Below are positions 25,288 through 33,638 of a DNA stretch of 64,000 bases, one piece after another. Source of the DNA: Botryobacter ruber (lineage in GTDB: Bacteria > Bacteroidota > Bacteroidia > Cytophagales > Hymenobacteraceae); contig NZ_QCZK02000059.1 of the NCBI RefSeq assembly GCF_003347595.2, positions 94,731 through 158,730 on the forward strand. The letters run 5' to 3'. How positions within the stretch are numbered: the stretch's first letter is position 1; each line of letters opens with the position of its first letter. The notes beneath the pieces are model-generated. The model saw only the letters and a program-made list of their open reading frames with translations, did no database searches and was not told where the DNA came from. The position numbers and the translations under genes were made by a program.

Positions 25288-26583
25288 ATGTTTATCAAAT
25301 ACCACTACAAACCGCTTCTCCTCCTTCTCCTAACCTTCATAGCACCTCTCACCACAGCCTCTGCTCAAAACTTCGACGAGTCGAAAGTAGCACTCTACAC
25401 CCTCCCCGACCCGCTGACGTTCCAGGACGGCTCCAAGGTGAAGACGCCGAAGCAGTGGCACACGAAGCGGCGGGCGGAGTTGCTGGAGCTGTTCGAAAGC
25501 GAGATGTACGGCAGGTCGCCGGGTAAGCCGGAAAACATGACCTTTAAGGTGTTTGAAAAAGACCCGCAGGCACTGAACGGGAAGGCGACGCGCAAGCAGG
25601 TAACGGTGTACTTTACCGGCAAAGAAGACGGCCCGCAGATGGACATCCTGCTCTACATCCCCAACCACGTCAAAAAACCTGTACCTGCTTTCCTGGGGCT
25701 GAACTTCCAGGGGAACCATGCTATCCACACCGACCCGAACATCAAGCTTTCGCCAAACTGGGTATGGCCGGGCGGGGCCGGTGTCGTGGACGGTATTTCT
25801 ACGGAAGCCTCGCGCGGTGCCACCGCCAGCCGCTGGCCAATTGAACTGATTCTGGAACGAGGTTATGCCGTGGCAACCGTCTACGCCGGCGATATAGACC
25901 CCGACAAGCACGACGACTTCAAAAATGGCGTACACGCGCTCTACCCGGAACTGCAGAACCGCGGCGACAATTTCAGCACGATGGCTGCCTGGGCCTGGGG
26001 CCTCAGCCGCGCCCTCGATTACCTGGAAACCGACAAGCAGATTAATGCAAAGAAGGTGATGCTGTTCGGCTTTTCGCGAATGGGCAAAGCCGCCTTATGG
26101 GCAGGCGCACGCGACGAACGCTTTGCGATGGTCATCAGCAACATGTCGGGAGGTGGCGGGGCTGCTTTATCCAAGCGTAAGTTTGGGGAAGATGTGGAAC
26201 GCCTCACCCGCGGCAACCGCCACTGGTTTGCTGCAAATTTCAAGAAGTACAACAAAAACGAAGAAGCCCTGCCCTTCGACCAGCACATGCTGCTGGCCCT
26301 CATCGCCCCGCGCCCGCTCTACATAGCCAGTGCCGAAGAAGACAGAGGCGCAGACCCACGCGGCGAATTCTTAGCCGCCAAAGCCGCTGACCCGGTCTAT
26401 CGTTTTTTGGGCACCGAAGGACTGCCGGCGCAGGAGTTTCCGCCGGTGAATCATCCTGTTCAAGGCCGCATCGGCTACCACATCCGCTCCGGTAAACACG
26501 ATGTAACGGAGTATGACTGGAAGCAGTACCTGAACTTTGCCGATAAGCATATCAAGAAGGGGAAGCAGAAGAAGCAGCGGTAG
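25288..26583 (+). CDS. Secreted CE15-like carbohydrate esterase (glucuronoyl-esterase family)
   Basis: This 431-residue alpha/beta hydrolase has a signal peptide ending TASAQ (about 27). The nucleophile motif is GFSRMGK (261-267, Ser263), corresponding to the GCSRxGK box of carbohydrate esterase family 15. The early region WHTKRRAELLELFESEMYGRSPG and the LNFQGNHAI segment are also typical, and the late GYHIRSGKHDVTEYDW carries the likely catalytic His. CE15 enzymes cleave esters of glucuronic acid in xylan-lignin linkages. Bacteroidota relatives in pectin loci have broader or unknown ester specificity, so cleavage of a uronic-acid ester in rhamnogalacturonan is plausible. It faces the minus-strand PL1 gene across a shared terminator. 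The family call is good; the substrate is inferred. Confidence 0.8.
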   Translation: MFIKYHYKPLLLLLLTFIAPLTTASAQNFDESKVALYTLPDPLTFQDGSKVKTPKQWHTKRRAELLELFESEMYGRSPGKPENMTFKVFEKDPQALNGKATRKQVTVYFTGKEDGPQMDILLYIPNHVKKPVPAFLGLNFQGNHAIHTDPNIKLSPNWVWPGGAGVVDGISTEASRGATASRWPIELILERGYAVATVYAGDIDPDKHDDFKNGVHALYPELQNRGDNFSTMAAWAWGLSRALDYLETDKQINAKKVMLFGFSRMGKAALWAGARDERFAMVISNMSGGGGAALSKRKFGEDVERLTRGNRHWFAANFKKYNKNEEALPFDQHMLLALIAPRPLYIASAEEDRGADPRGEFLAAKAADPVYRFLGTEGLPAQEFPPVNHPVQGRIGYHIRSGKHDVTEYDWKQYLNFADKHIKKGKQKKQR

Positions 26584-26587
26584 GGAT

Positions 26588-26640
26588 GGCTGGTGCAGCT
26601 GATTATTTTAGCAGCAGAGGCTGTGGTGGCAGCTGCAGTA
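26588..26640 (+). repeat. Dispersed AV-type intergenic repeat with partial second copy
   Basis: GCAGCAGAGGCTGTGGTGG followed by CAGCTGCAGTA (26611-26640) is a full copy. GGCTGGTGCAGCT (26588-26600) resembles its 3' part. Confidence 0.7.
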
Positions 26641-26649
26641 AACAAAATT

Positions 26650-26700
26650 GCCCTCCTGCCAGAAGAAAAGCGCTGTAGCTTTATCTTCTGGCAGGAGGGC
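26650..26700. terminator. Bidirectional terminator between convergent genes
   Basis: GCCCTCCTGCCAGAAGA (26650-26666) pairs perfectly with TCTTCTGGCAGGAGGGC (26684-26700), a 17-base stem with a 17-base loop. It sits between the plus-strand esterase and the minus-strand pectate lyase. The flanking T runs are weak, so strength is uncertain. Confidence 0.72.
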
Positions 26701-26726
26701 AGAAACCGGAGACGTGAAACTTCTCT

Positions 26727-28172
26727 TTACTTCTTAGCCTTCACAGCGCCTTTTCCCTTTACCGGGTCCGTCCCGTTCAGGTATTCTTCCAGGTTGGTGT
26801 ATCCATCACCATTCAAATCACCGTTCCGGTCTTCGGGGTTGCTGGGGTTAAGGCCATATTTCTTTTCCCATTCGTCGGGCATACCGTCCTTGTCGGTATC
26901 CACTGGAGCTTTGCCGCCTTTGAAGGCTGGCCAACCACCTACGGCTGAGGGAGAATCGATGATGCCAGTTCCGCCGTGGGAGCCTTTTCCGGTAGCGGTT
27001 CCGGTGCGTGTTTCTTCTACTATTCTTTTATCCACTGCATCGCGTGCGGGTAAAGTAGCTCCGGCATTTTGAAGTACCGTTTTGTACGCCTCTGCTGCAC
27101 TTTTCTCCGGTAAAGCGACACTTACCTCGAAAGCTTTAGCGGCTTTGGCTTCGTCTCTTTTGGCTTCAGGCACTTTTTTGAGGTCTACGGCGAGCCAGTT
27201 GTTTTTGGTCATGGCTGGGTTGCCTTCCATCACGTTTCCGGAAACGTACCACTGGCCGATGCCTTTGGCTTTGTTTTCGTTATAGCTGGCCTGTACAAAC
27301 TTCAGTTCTTTGGGTGTGGCAGGTCCTGGTTTGTAGTAGTTGTTCACCAGGTTGAGTTTTGAGGCGCCGCCTGGTATTTCTACCTCGCCACCGTAAGCTG
27401 CATTGGCATTGCCCCAGTTGTAGATAACGTTGTGGCGGTAATCTACCAGCGCAATGGTATCGTGGGCGCGGGCGCCGTTGAAGCGGATAGCACGGCTGTT
27501 GAGGTGTGCCATCAGGTTGTGGTGGTACGAGGCATTTTGTCCGCCCCACACGCCACCATAGCCACGCACGCCTTTCATATGCCCTGCCTTATACAGGCCT
27601 TCGCTGATGATGCTCCATTGCACCGTCGTGTTTTTGGTATCGTACATAGCGGCTACCTCTTCGTTTGCCCAGCTAAAAGAACAGTGGTCGACAATCACAT
27701 CGTGGCAGTTCTCCATATCAAAGCCGTACAGGCCTCTCGGGTCGGTGCCGCCGGGACGGGAGCGGATGTAGCGCACGATGATATTGCCGTGGTTCCCACC
27801 CTGGCTTTTGGCCCTGGCCCCGTTGATGATAAAGGAATGGCCTTTCAGGGTAATGCCGTCGCCGGGAGCAGTCTGGCCTGCTATGGTTATGTTGGAACGC
27901 TTCACATTAACAGGCGACTGCAGCTCAATGGTACCGCCTACCTGAAACACAATCGTAATAGGCTCGCCGGGATATTCTTCAAACGCTTGCCGGAAACTGC
28001 CGGGACCGGAATCGTTCAGGTTAGTTACTTCTACTACTTTGCCTCCTCTGCCGCCGGTGGCGTATTTTCCAAAACCTTCCGCTCCGGGAAAAGCCAGTTG
28101 CTGTGCACTGGCAGCGCTTAGGGTGAAAGGGGCGATGGCGTAGAGGAGGTACTTTAATAGGTTAGATTTCAT
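26727..28172 (-). CDS. Secreted pectate lyase, PL1 family, second copy
   Basis: This 481-residue enzyme has the same plan as the lyase at 7210: a signal peptide ending ASAQ, then LAFPGAEGFGKYATGGRGGKV, TIAGQTAPGDGITLKGHSF, IIVRYIRSRPGG and VIVDHCSFSWANEE, the PL1 beta-helix features. The tail DTDKDGMPDEWEKKYGLNP and DRNGDLNGDGYTNLEEYLNG is a thrombospondin-3/EF-hand-like calcium segment, followed by a basic end (KGKGAVKAKK). It cleaves pectate by beta-elimination outside the cytoplasm. The two PL1 enzymes share family motifs but differ widely elsewhere, so they are probably functional variants and not a recent duplication. The upstream 230 bases hold the GGACAGG palindromes. Confidence 0.9.
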   Translation of the reverse strand: MKSNLLKYLLYAIAPFTLSAASAQQLAFPGAEGFGKYATGGRGGKVVEVTNLNDSGPGSFRQAFEEYPGEPITIVFQVGGTIELQSPVNVKRSNITIAGQTAPGDGITLKGHSFIINGARAKSQGGNHGNIIVRYIRSRPGGTDPRGLYGFDMENCHDVIVDHCSFSWANEEVAAMYDTKNTTVQWSIISEGLYKAGHMKGVRGYGGVWGGQNASYHHNLMAHLNSRAIRFNGARAHDTIALVDYRHNVIYNWGNANAAYGGEVEIPGGASKLNLVNNYYKPGPATPKELKFVQASYNENKAKGIGQWYVSGNVMEGNPAMTKNNWLAVDLKKVPEAKRDEAKAAKAFEVSVALPEKSAAEAYKTVLQNAGATLPARDAVDKRIVEETRTGTATGKGSHGGTGIIDSPSAVGGWPAFKGGKAPVDTDKDGMPDEWEKKYGLNPSNPEDRNGDLNGDGYTNLEEYLNGTDPVKGKGAVKAKK

Positions 28173-28215
28173 GTGCTTGAAAGGGCGTTTATTATATTTT
28201 TAAAAATTTTCTGCA

Positions 28216-28359
28216 GGGACAGGTCGCGACCTGTCCAATCGGCTGCGAATAATCGTGCACCAATTAAATAAACATACATCTGCTAGATAACCAAAATCCA
28301 ACGAAAGAAATGATTGCAGAATTGCCGGTCCACGATTGGACAGGTCGCGACCTGTCCCT
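28216..28359. repeat. Paired perfect palindrome GGACAGGTCGCGACCTGTCC
   Basis: Two copies of this perfect 20-base palindrome, the left preceded by AG and followed by AATC, the right preceded by GATT and followed by CT. They form an inverted pair about 100 bases apart between the PL1 and GH127 genes. Confidence 0.85.
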
Positions 28360-28366
28360 ACTACAT

Positions 28367-28400
28367 AAAAAAATCAGGACAGGTGGTGGCCTGTCCTGAA
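28367..28400 (-). terminator. Terminator of the GH127 transcript
   Basis: On the minus strand TCAGGACAGG pairs with CCTGTCCTGA and is followed by TTTTTTT. It lies seven bases after the GH127 stop. Its core shares GGACAGG/CCTGTCC with the neighbouring palindromes. Confidence 0.88.
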
Positions 28401-28405
28401 ATCAA

Positions 28406-30448
28406 TTATCTGTTCAATGGCATCCAGACAGACATTTCGGAATGGCCTCTGTTGCCCCAGGCATAGTAAGGGACCAATCTTACCTGCATGGCCTGGTCTT
28501 TTTTGGAAACCTCGCGGTACAGTTGGTTCTTCCACTCTTTATCCTGCACCACCTGGGCTTTTCCTTCCAGGCTCATCACGTCGCTGTTTTCAATTTTAAT
28601 GAGCTTCGGCGTAAACTGAATATCGGCAGGAATCGCTACGTTGAAAATATCCTGTCCTTTCGGGAAGTCCACCGACTCTACGCAGTACACTACAGGTCCT
28701 CGCTTAACAGCCACCTGGCCACGGGTTTCTTCTACCAGCGGATTTGCTTCAATCAGCTTGGCCTCCATGGGCAGAATCAGCTCTACTTTATCGCCTTTGC
28801 TCCATTTGCCGCTTATCTCTGCATATTCGCCTGGTGTTACTTTGGCGTCAGCAGGTTTTCCGTTTACAAGAATCTTCGCATCGTTTGCCCATCCCGGAAT
28901 ACGCATAAACAGGGAGAACTCTTTTTTGCGCGGCACCTGGTCCAGCGTTACATTGATGTTGCCATCCCACGGATAGTTCGTTACCTGTGTTAGCTTCACC
29001 TCGGAACCATCTTTGAGTTTGGTAGCCAGTTTGCTGCCACCGTACAGGTTAAACCAAAGGCCTTTGTCGGATACGCTGTAGGCGTAGTTGTTTACTTCGG
29101 CTACGGTGCGCACCACGTTTGGCGGGCAGCAGTTGGAGAGGCCGATGTAGCCAACACGGTCTTTAGACCAGCGCTGCTTAAACGGCAGTTCGTCTGAGTA
29201 CGCCAGCGGGTTGGTGTACAAAAATTCGGTTCCTTTCAGGCTGATGCCCGAGAGCACGCTGTTGTACAGGGCCAGTTCCATCACATCGGCATACTGTGCT
29301 TTACCGGTCAGCTGCAGCATGCGCCAGTTCCAGAGTACGTTGCCAATGTTGGCGCAGGTTTCGTTGTGAGCCGTATGGTTCGGCAACTGGTAATCGCGTC
29401 CGAAGGCCTGGTGGATTTTCTGTACATCCTTCGGGTTATAAGAAGTTCCGTCCGGCGATACGCCGTCGTAGAGGGAGCCTAAGCCACCGGTAACGTACAT
29501 TTTGTGTTGCGTCACATCGTCCCACATCAGGTCGAGCGTGTTGAGCAGCGTCTTGTCACCAGTTTCGGCGTATACGTCGGCTACACCGGCATACAGGTAA
29601 CTGGCTCTAACGGCGTGGCCCATGGCTTTCGTCTGGTCGCGGAACGGGATGCGGTCCTGGTTGTCGTCGGTACCTTCGTCGGTCAGGCCACGGATGTTAA
29701 TCAGGTTCTGGGCCAGCTCCAGGTATTTTTTGTCGCCGGTGGTGCGGTACATTTCCACAATACCCATGTAGTGCGACGGGCAGATAGCGTTACGCGCCAG
29801 TTGCGGTGAAGCTGTTTTGTAGTAGTTGTACAGGAAGTCAGTGGCTTTGATAGCAACATTAAGCAGGTTCGTTTTGCCTGTTGCACGGTGATGCACGCAG
29901 GCGGCTGTCATTAAGTGCCCCAGGTTGTAAGTTTCAAAATTTACTTTATCCTGGAAAGCAGAACCACTGCCCTTGTCATTCTTTTTCTGGATGATAGCAG
30001 GCGTATAGATGTAGCCATCCGGCTGCTGCACTTTGGCAATTACAGCAATGGCACGGTCCATTTCCTTGTCCAGTTGCGGGTCTTTGGTAATGGCATAGGT
30101 AGCAGCCAACGACTCCAGTACTTTGTAAAAGTCACCGTCGTGGAACGATGGGCCTTTGTGCTCGCCTTCGGCTAAACCTGCTGCAATCTCGAAGTTCCGG
30201 AACGCATGGCTTACCTCCGGGTTGTTGTAGATAGCCCAGATATTAGGCACCATGGCCTTTTGAGCAACCTGGAAACGGTCGGCCCAGAAGCCGTTCGTCC
30301 AGACAGCATCGCCTAAATCGACGCTGCTCAGTTTGGCATGCGAACTTTTGGAAGTGTTCACTAGAGGCTTGTTTTGCGCCACCAGCGAACCGCCTGATGC
30401 TAAAATACAACTTAATGCTACACAGAACGTGCGGGTAATTTTATTCAT
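28406..30448 (-). CDS. Secreted beta-L-arabinofuranosidase, GH127 family
   Basis: This 680-residue protein has a signal peptide (about 1-25, ending SLVAQ). The (alpha/alpha)6-barrel shows FWADRFQVAQKAMVPNIWAIYNNPEVSHAFRNFEIA in short matched stretches, and the GH127 signature SNCCPPNVVRT with Cys440 and Cys441, where a cysteine acts as nucleophile with a zinc site in this family. The C-terminal beta domain has the typical LFMRIPGWA motif. GH127 enzymes release beta-linked L-arabinofuranose, including from rhamnogalacturonan-II side chains. The ATG at 30448 is chosen over a TTG ten codons upstream because it begins the signal peptide. It lies downstream of the symporter gene in the same orientation (91-base gap) and is the last gene before a terminator. 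Confidence 0.9.
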   Translation of the reverse strand: MNKITRTFCVALSCILASGGSLVAQNKPLVNTSKSSHAKLSSVDLGDAVWTNGFWADRFQVAQKAMVPNIWAIYNNPEVSHAFRNFEIAAGLAEGEHKGPSFHDGDFYKVLESLAATYAITKDPQLDKEMDRAIAVIAKVQQPDGYIYTPAIIQKKNDKGSGSAFQDKVNFETYNLGHLMTAACVHHRATGKTNLLNVAIKATDFLYNYYKTASPQLARNAICPSHYMGIVEMYRTTGDKKYLELAQNLINIRGLTDEGTDDNQDRIPFRDQTKAMGHAVRASYLYAGVADVYAETGDKTLLNTLDLMWDDVTQHKMYVTGGLGSLYDGVSPDGTSYNPKDVQKIHQAFGRDYQLPNHTAHNETCANIGNVLWNWRMLQLTGKAQYADVMELALYNSVLSGISLKGTEFLYTNPLAYSDELPFKQRWSKDRVGYIGLSNCCPPNVVRTVAEVNNYAYSVSDKGLWFNLYGGSKLATKLKDGSEVKLTQVTNYPWDGNINVTLDQVPRKKEFSLFMRIPGWANDAKILVNGKPADAKVTPGEYAEISGKWSKGDKVELILPMEAKLIEANPLVEETRGQVAVKRGPVVYCVESVDFPKGQDIFNVAIPADIQFTPKLIKIENSDVMSLEGKAQVVQDKEWKNQLYREVSKKDQAMQVRLVPYYAWGNRGHSEMSVWMPLNR

Positions 30449-30539
30449 AAATATGTTATTTAAGGGCTGGATAAACATAACAGGTTAACTATTTTTAAAG
30501 TTCGCCAAACCTGTTTTTCTGCTAACGTCTGTTAAGTTA

Positions 30540-32069
30540 TTATTTCATTTTAAGCTCTCTTTCTTTTCGCTCCTGTTCCGTTTGCTTCTTTCCGCCTGCC
30601 AGGATGGCCACGATAAAACCAACGATGAAGATGGTAGCAGTTCCTACCACTATGGCCAGGTTCGCATGCAACGGACTCTGAAACTGGAGCCACAGCCCAT
30701 CGGTAAACAGCTTCGGCGAAAGGCTCGCCCAGGCAATGGCTACTATACCTGCCAACACACCCACTAAGGCATGGTTGCTCTGCACCTTATACGACACCAC
30801 ACCCAGCAGGAAAAGGCCCAGCATACCGCCGCTGAAGATAGACGACAAAGCCCACCAGGCATCGAGCGCACTCTTTACCTGCATCATCGCCAACGACACC
30901 ACAATGCTGATAATGCCCATGATGAGCGAGGTAATATACAGCACCTTCATCGACTGCTTACCCGTTGCTCTTTTATTGAAAAAGCGCTTGTAGTAGTCGG
31001 TGAGGATAACGGTGGCGGAGCTGTTGATGCTCGTGGAAACGGTACTCATGCCTGCTGCAAAAATAGAGGCAATCAGTAAGCCGGTCACACCGGCCGGTAA
31101 ACCGTTCACGATGAAGTAAGGAAATATTTTGTCGGCCATGCCTTCCGCTTTCAGTGCCTCAGGCAGCAACTGCGGCTGCGTCTGGTAGTAAGCAAACAGG
31201 GCTGTACCAATCATAAAGAACAGCAGCGATACGGGCACGTACAGCAGACTACCGAGCCAGGTAGAGGCAATGGCTTCTTTCTCTGATTTGGCGCTCATGT
31301 AGCGCTGCACATAGTTCTGGTCGATGCCGTAGTTCTGCAGGTTGATGAACAGGCCGTAGACCAGGATCACCCAAAACGTAGGCGCCGACACGCTGGAGCC
31401 AAAACTACCCAGACTAAATTTGTTATGTTCGCTTGCTATCGCCACCATTTCGGTTGCTCCACCCGGCATGGCGTAAATCAGCACGCCCAGGCAGGCCAGT
31501 GCACCTGCAATCAGGATGATGCCCTGAATAGCGTCTGTCCAGATAACCGCCTCGATACCGCCCATCATCGAATACAGCAGCACGCAAATGCCTGTAACAA
31601 TAATGATGACTGGAATGCTCCAGCCAAACAGCGCGTTCATAGGCAGCGCCAGTAGGTACATGATAGCGCCCATACGCGCCAGCTGCGTGAGCAGGTAGCA
31701 GATGGAAGCATACACACGCGCCCAGGGACCGAAGCGGGTTTCGAGGTAGTAGTAGGCCGATACGCTGTTGATTTTCCGGTACAGCGGCACAAAAAACTTA
31801 ATGGCAATCAGCGAGGCAAACGGAATGGACATGCTGAATACAAAGCCGTTCCAGTTGCTCATGTAAGCGTTGCCGGGAAGCCCCAGGAAGCTGATACTGC
31901 TCACAAACGTAGCGAATATCGACATCCCCACAGCCCAGGAAGGCAGCCGTCCGCCGCCCACGGTATAGTCGTCGGCGGAGCGCTTCCGGAAGTAAAAGGA
32001 ACAACCGAAGAGCACCACGCCCAACATATAAGCGATAATAACAATTATGTCTATTATGGGTAACTTCAT
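30540..32069 (-). CDS. Sodium/solute symporter, SSS family
   Basis: This 509-residue inner-membrane protein has about 13-14 hydrophobic helices and the sodium/glucose-type symporter pattern: RSADDYTVGGGRLPSWAVGMSIFATFVSSIS near the start, YYLETRFG, and the central signature GLLIASIFAAGMSTVSTSINSSATVI. It uses the sodium gradient to import a sugar or sugar acid. Its start overlaps the stop of the DapA-family aldolase gene by four bases, so the transporter and the aldolase are translationally coupled and probably act on one compound. In relatives this pairing handles sialic acid or keto-deoxy sugar acids. Here a pectin-derived acid such as a 3-deoxy sugar acid is possible. It ends with a basic tail (GGKKQTEQERKERELKMK). 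Confidence 0.9.
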   Translation of the reverse strand: MKLPIIDIIVIIAYMLGVVLFGCSFYFRKRSADDYTVGGGRLPSWAVGMSIFATFVSSISFLGLPGNAYMSNWNGFVFSMSIPFASLIAIKFFVPLYRKINSVSAYYYLETRFGPWARVYASICYLLTQLARMGAIMYLLALPMNALFGWSIPVIIIVTGICVLLYSMMGGIEAVIWTDAIQGIILIAGALACLGVLIYAMPGGATEMVAIASEHNKFSLGSFGSSVSAPTFWVILVYGLFINLQNYGIDQNYVQRYMSAKSEKEAIASTWLGSLLYVPVSLLFFMIGTALFAYYQTQPQLLPEALKAEGMADKIFPYFIVNGLPAGVTGLLIASIFAAGMSTVSTSINSSATVILTDYYKRFFNKRATGKQSMKVLYITSLIMGIISIVVSLAMMQVKSALDAWWALSSIFSGGMLGLFLLGVVSYKVQSNHALVGVLAGIVAIAWASLSPKLFTDGLWLQFQSPLHANLAIVVGTATIFIVGFIVAILAGGKKQTEQERKERELKMK

Positions 32070-33013
32070 AGGCTAAGGGAGGTGATTTCCTGCAACTGGC
32101 GCTGGATTTCTTTTAAATGCTCACGAACTTTCTCTTTCTCTTCTCCCTCGAACCTGCGGTGCGGTTGTGCCAGGTAATCGCTGCAGATACCCAGGAGCCC
32201 CAGGGTTGCTTTCACGCCTTTCAGGTAGCTGGTACCACTCTTGTCCACGGTATACAGGCGGGAACTGATTTCCAGCACCTGCGTCTGCAACACTCTTATC
32301 TTATCGAAATCTTTTGCAACAGCAGCGTTGTATAAATCCACGTAAAGGCTCGGGAACATATTAGCTCCACCATTCACCCCACCGTGTGCACCCATCAGCA
32401 CGACTTCGGCTGTTACTTCTTCCGGACCTACCAGCAGCGAGAACTCCGGCATATGCCGCATGGTATGGCACAGCATCTGGAAGTAAACCGTGTTGCCGGA
32501 GCTGTCTTTCAGGCCCACAATATTTTTGTGCTCGGAAAGTGTTTTTACCGTAGCCGGCTCAAACGACACCTTGGTGTGCGACGGCATGTTATACAAAAAC
32601 AGCGGCAGCGACACCTGGTCGGCCAGCGCACTGAAGTACGATACCAGTTCCGGCTGGCTTGGCGTGTAGTAATAAGGCGGCGCTGCCACCACAGCTGCTG
32701 CACCCGCTTCGGCAGAGGCCTCTGCCAGACGAACGGCTTCCGACATAACCGTGTCGGTGATGCCTACCAGTACGGGCACACGTCCTGCCACCTGCTCACA
32801 GGTGCGCTTCACGAGTTCGTGGCGCAGGTGGTAGCTCAGGTTGGGCGCTTCGCCGGTGGTACCCAGCACAAACAAGCCATGCGCTCCTCCTGCTAAAATA
32901 TGTTCAATCAACCGCTCCAGTCCTTCAACATCCAGTGTTTCGTTGTCGAGCAGGGGCGTTACAATAGGAGGAATAATTCCCTTCAGTGGCTGTGGCAATG
33001 TTTGCTGTTTCAT
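32066..33013 (-). CDS. DapA/NanA-family class I aldolase or synthase
   Basis: This 315-residue (beta/alpha)8-barrel enzyme of the dihydrodipicolinate synthase superfamily has the pyruvate-binding GTTGE motif (51-55), Tyr141 in LYNMPS and the Schiff-base lysine Lys169 in GLKDSSG. Members make or break bonds between pyruvate and an aldehyde: lysine biosynthesis, N-acetylneuraminate lyase, and 2-keto-3-deoxy-sugar-acid aldolases. Coupling to a sodium symporter and location in a pectin/fucose locus argue for a catabolic aldolase acting on a keto-deoxy acid, rather than lysine synthesis. It could follow an oxidative route for L-fucose, or handle a 3-deoxy sugar of rhamnogalacturonan-II. The exact substrate cannot be read from sequence. 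Confidence 0.87.
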   Translation of the reverse strand: MKQQTLPQPLKGIIPPIVTPLLDNETLDVEGLERLIEHILAGGAHGLFVLGTTGEAPNLSYHLRHELVKRTCEQVAGRVPVLVGITDTVMSEAVRLAEASAEAGAAAVVAAPPYYYTPSQPELVSYFSALADQVSLPLFLYNMPSHTKVSFEPATVKTLSEHKNIVGLKDSSGNTVYFQMLCHTMRHMPEFSLLVGPEEVTAEVVLMGAHGGVNGGANMFPSLYVDLYNAAVAKDFDKIRVLQTQVLEISSRLYTVDKSGTSYLKGVKATLGLLGICSDYLAQPHRRFEGEEKEKVREHLKEIQRQLQEITSLSL

Positions 33014-33085
33014 TATGATGGAAAATAAATTTTTTGCTGTTTTGAGTTTCTAGGTCTCCTGTCCCAGAAGAAAATTATTGTTTTT

Positions 33086-33111
33086 GCTGGTGCGAGCTTG
33101 TAGCTCGTACC
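33086..33111 (+). repeat. REP-like palindrome, GAGCTTGTAGCTC family, pair 3 left
   Basis: Same sequence as 16029-16054. The partner is at 33172-33197. This opens a 625-base gene-free mosaic (33014-33638) made almost entirely of paired palindromes. Confidence 0.85.
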
Positions 33112-33171
33112 ACATTTTATTTCCTACCCCCAATATCCATTTACAACTGCTGCTGCTCATGTGAGAGTAGC

Positions 33172-33197
33172 GGTACGAGCTACAAGCTCGCACCAGC
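33172..33197 (-). repeat. REP-like palindrome, GAGCTTGTAGCTC family, pair 3 right
   Basis: Exact inverse of 33086-33111. Confidence 0.85.
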
Positions 33198-33217
33198 TTT
33201 TCTATTTTCTTTTGCTT

Positions 33218-33335
33218 CTTCGGATTTATCAATCCGAAGAATTACTGTTGCGGGTCTCCAGACCCGCGTGCGTCGGCTTTTGGTTTGCGAGGATTAAGAA
33301 ATCCTCTACAGTCAACTTTCGGATTGATAAATCCA
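33218..33335. repeat. Paired GGATTTATCAATCC palindrome with inner hairpins
   Basis: CTTCGGATTTATCAATCCGA at 33218 is answered by TTTCGGATTGATAAATCC ending at 33335. Between them lies a second hairpin, GCGGGTCTCCAGACCCGC (33250-33267), and a GGATTAAGAAATCC element (33292-33305). Confidence 0.75.
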
Positions 33336-33363
33336 AAAGAGCAGAATTAATCTTTATAAAAAT

Positions 33364-33397
33364 GTTCTCTGCACCTGCCACCATTGCCTCTGCTCCT
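33364..33397 (-). repeat. Dispersed AV-type intergenic repeat
   Basis: CTGCACCTGCCACCATTGCC followed by TCTGCTCC, reverse complement of the family consensus, with CTGCTCC as the expected end. Confidence 0.72.
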
Positions 33398-33445
33398 TGC
33401 AAAACACTGCTTCAGGTTTAGCGCAGCGTAACCTGGAGCTTTTTA

Positions 33446-33539
33446 TGAAGCAAGTTTTCAACTTGCGTGCATGTGCAGGTTGAAAACGTTAGTTTCGACA
33501 ATGGATAGTTTCAGGCACGCAAGTTGAAAACTTGCTTCA
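33446..33539. repeat. Paired GCAAGTTTTCAACTTGC palindrome
   Basis: TGAAGCAAGTTTTCAACTTG then CGTGC (33446-33470) and its exact inverse GCACGCAAGTTGAAAACTTG then CTTCA (33515-33539) form a 25-base inverted repeat. Each arm is itself palindromic. Confidence 0.83.
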
Positions 33540-33590
33540 ATATAAACCACAAATTACGGCTGCGCCTAAACTTGCAGTAGTGGTAGCAGC

Positions 33591-33616
33591 GGTACGAGCT
33601 ATAAGCTCGCACCAGC
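33591..33616 (-). repeat. REP-like palindrome, GAGCTTGTAGCTC family, solitary
   Basis: GGTACGAGCTATAAGCTCGC followed by ACCAGC, with one base changed in the loop. It has no partner within 390 bases (the nearest arm is 33172), so it is a single element 22 bases from the fucI stop. Confidence 0.82.
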
Positions 33617-33638
33617 ACCAACTTTCACTATTTCTTTC

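Noticed and set aside
26593..27072. Open frame of 159 codons on the plus strand
   Set aside because: It runs through an AV-type repeat and a terminator hairpin and is then antisense to the PL1 gene.
33014..33638. Clustered short repeats as a possible CRISPR array
   Set aside because: The repeats belong to different families, occur as inverted pairs, are not evenly spaced and have no cas genes nearby.
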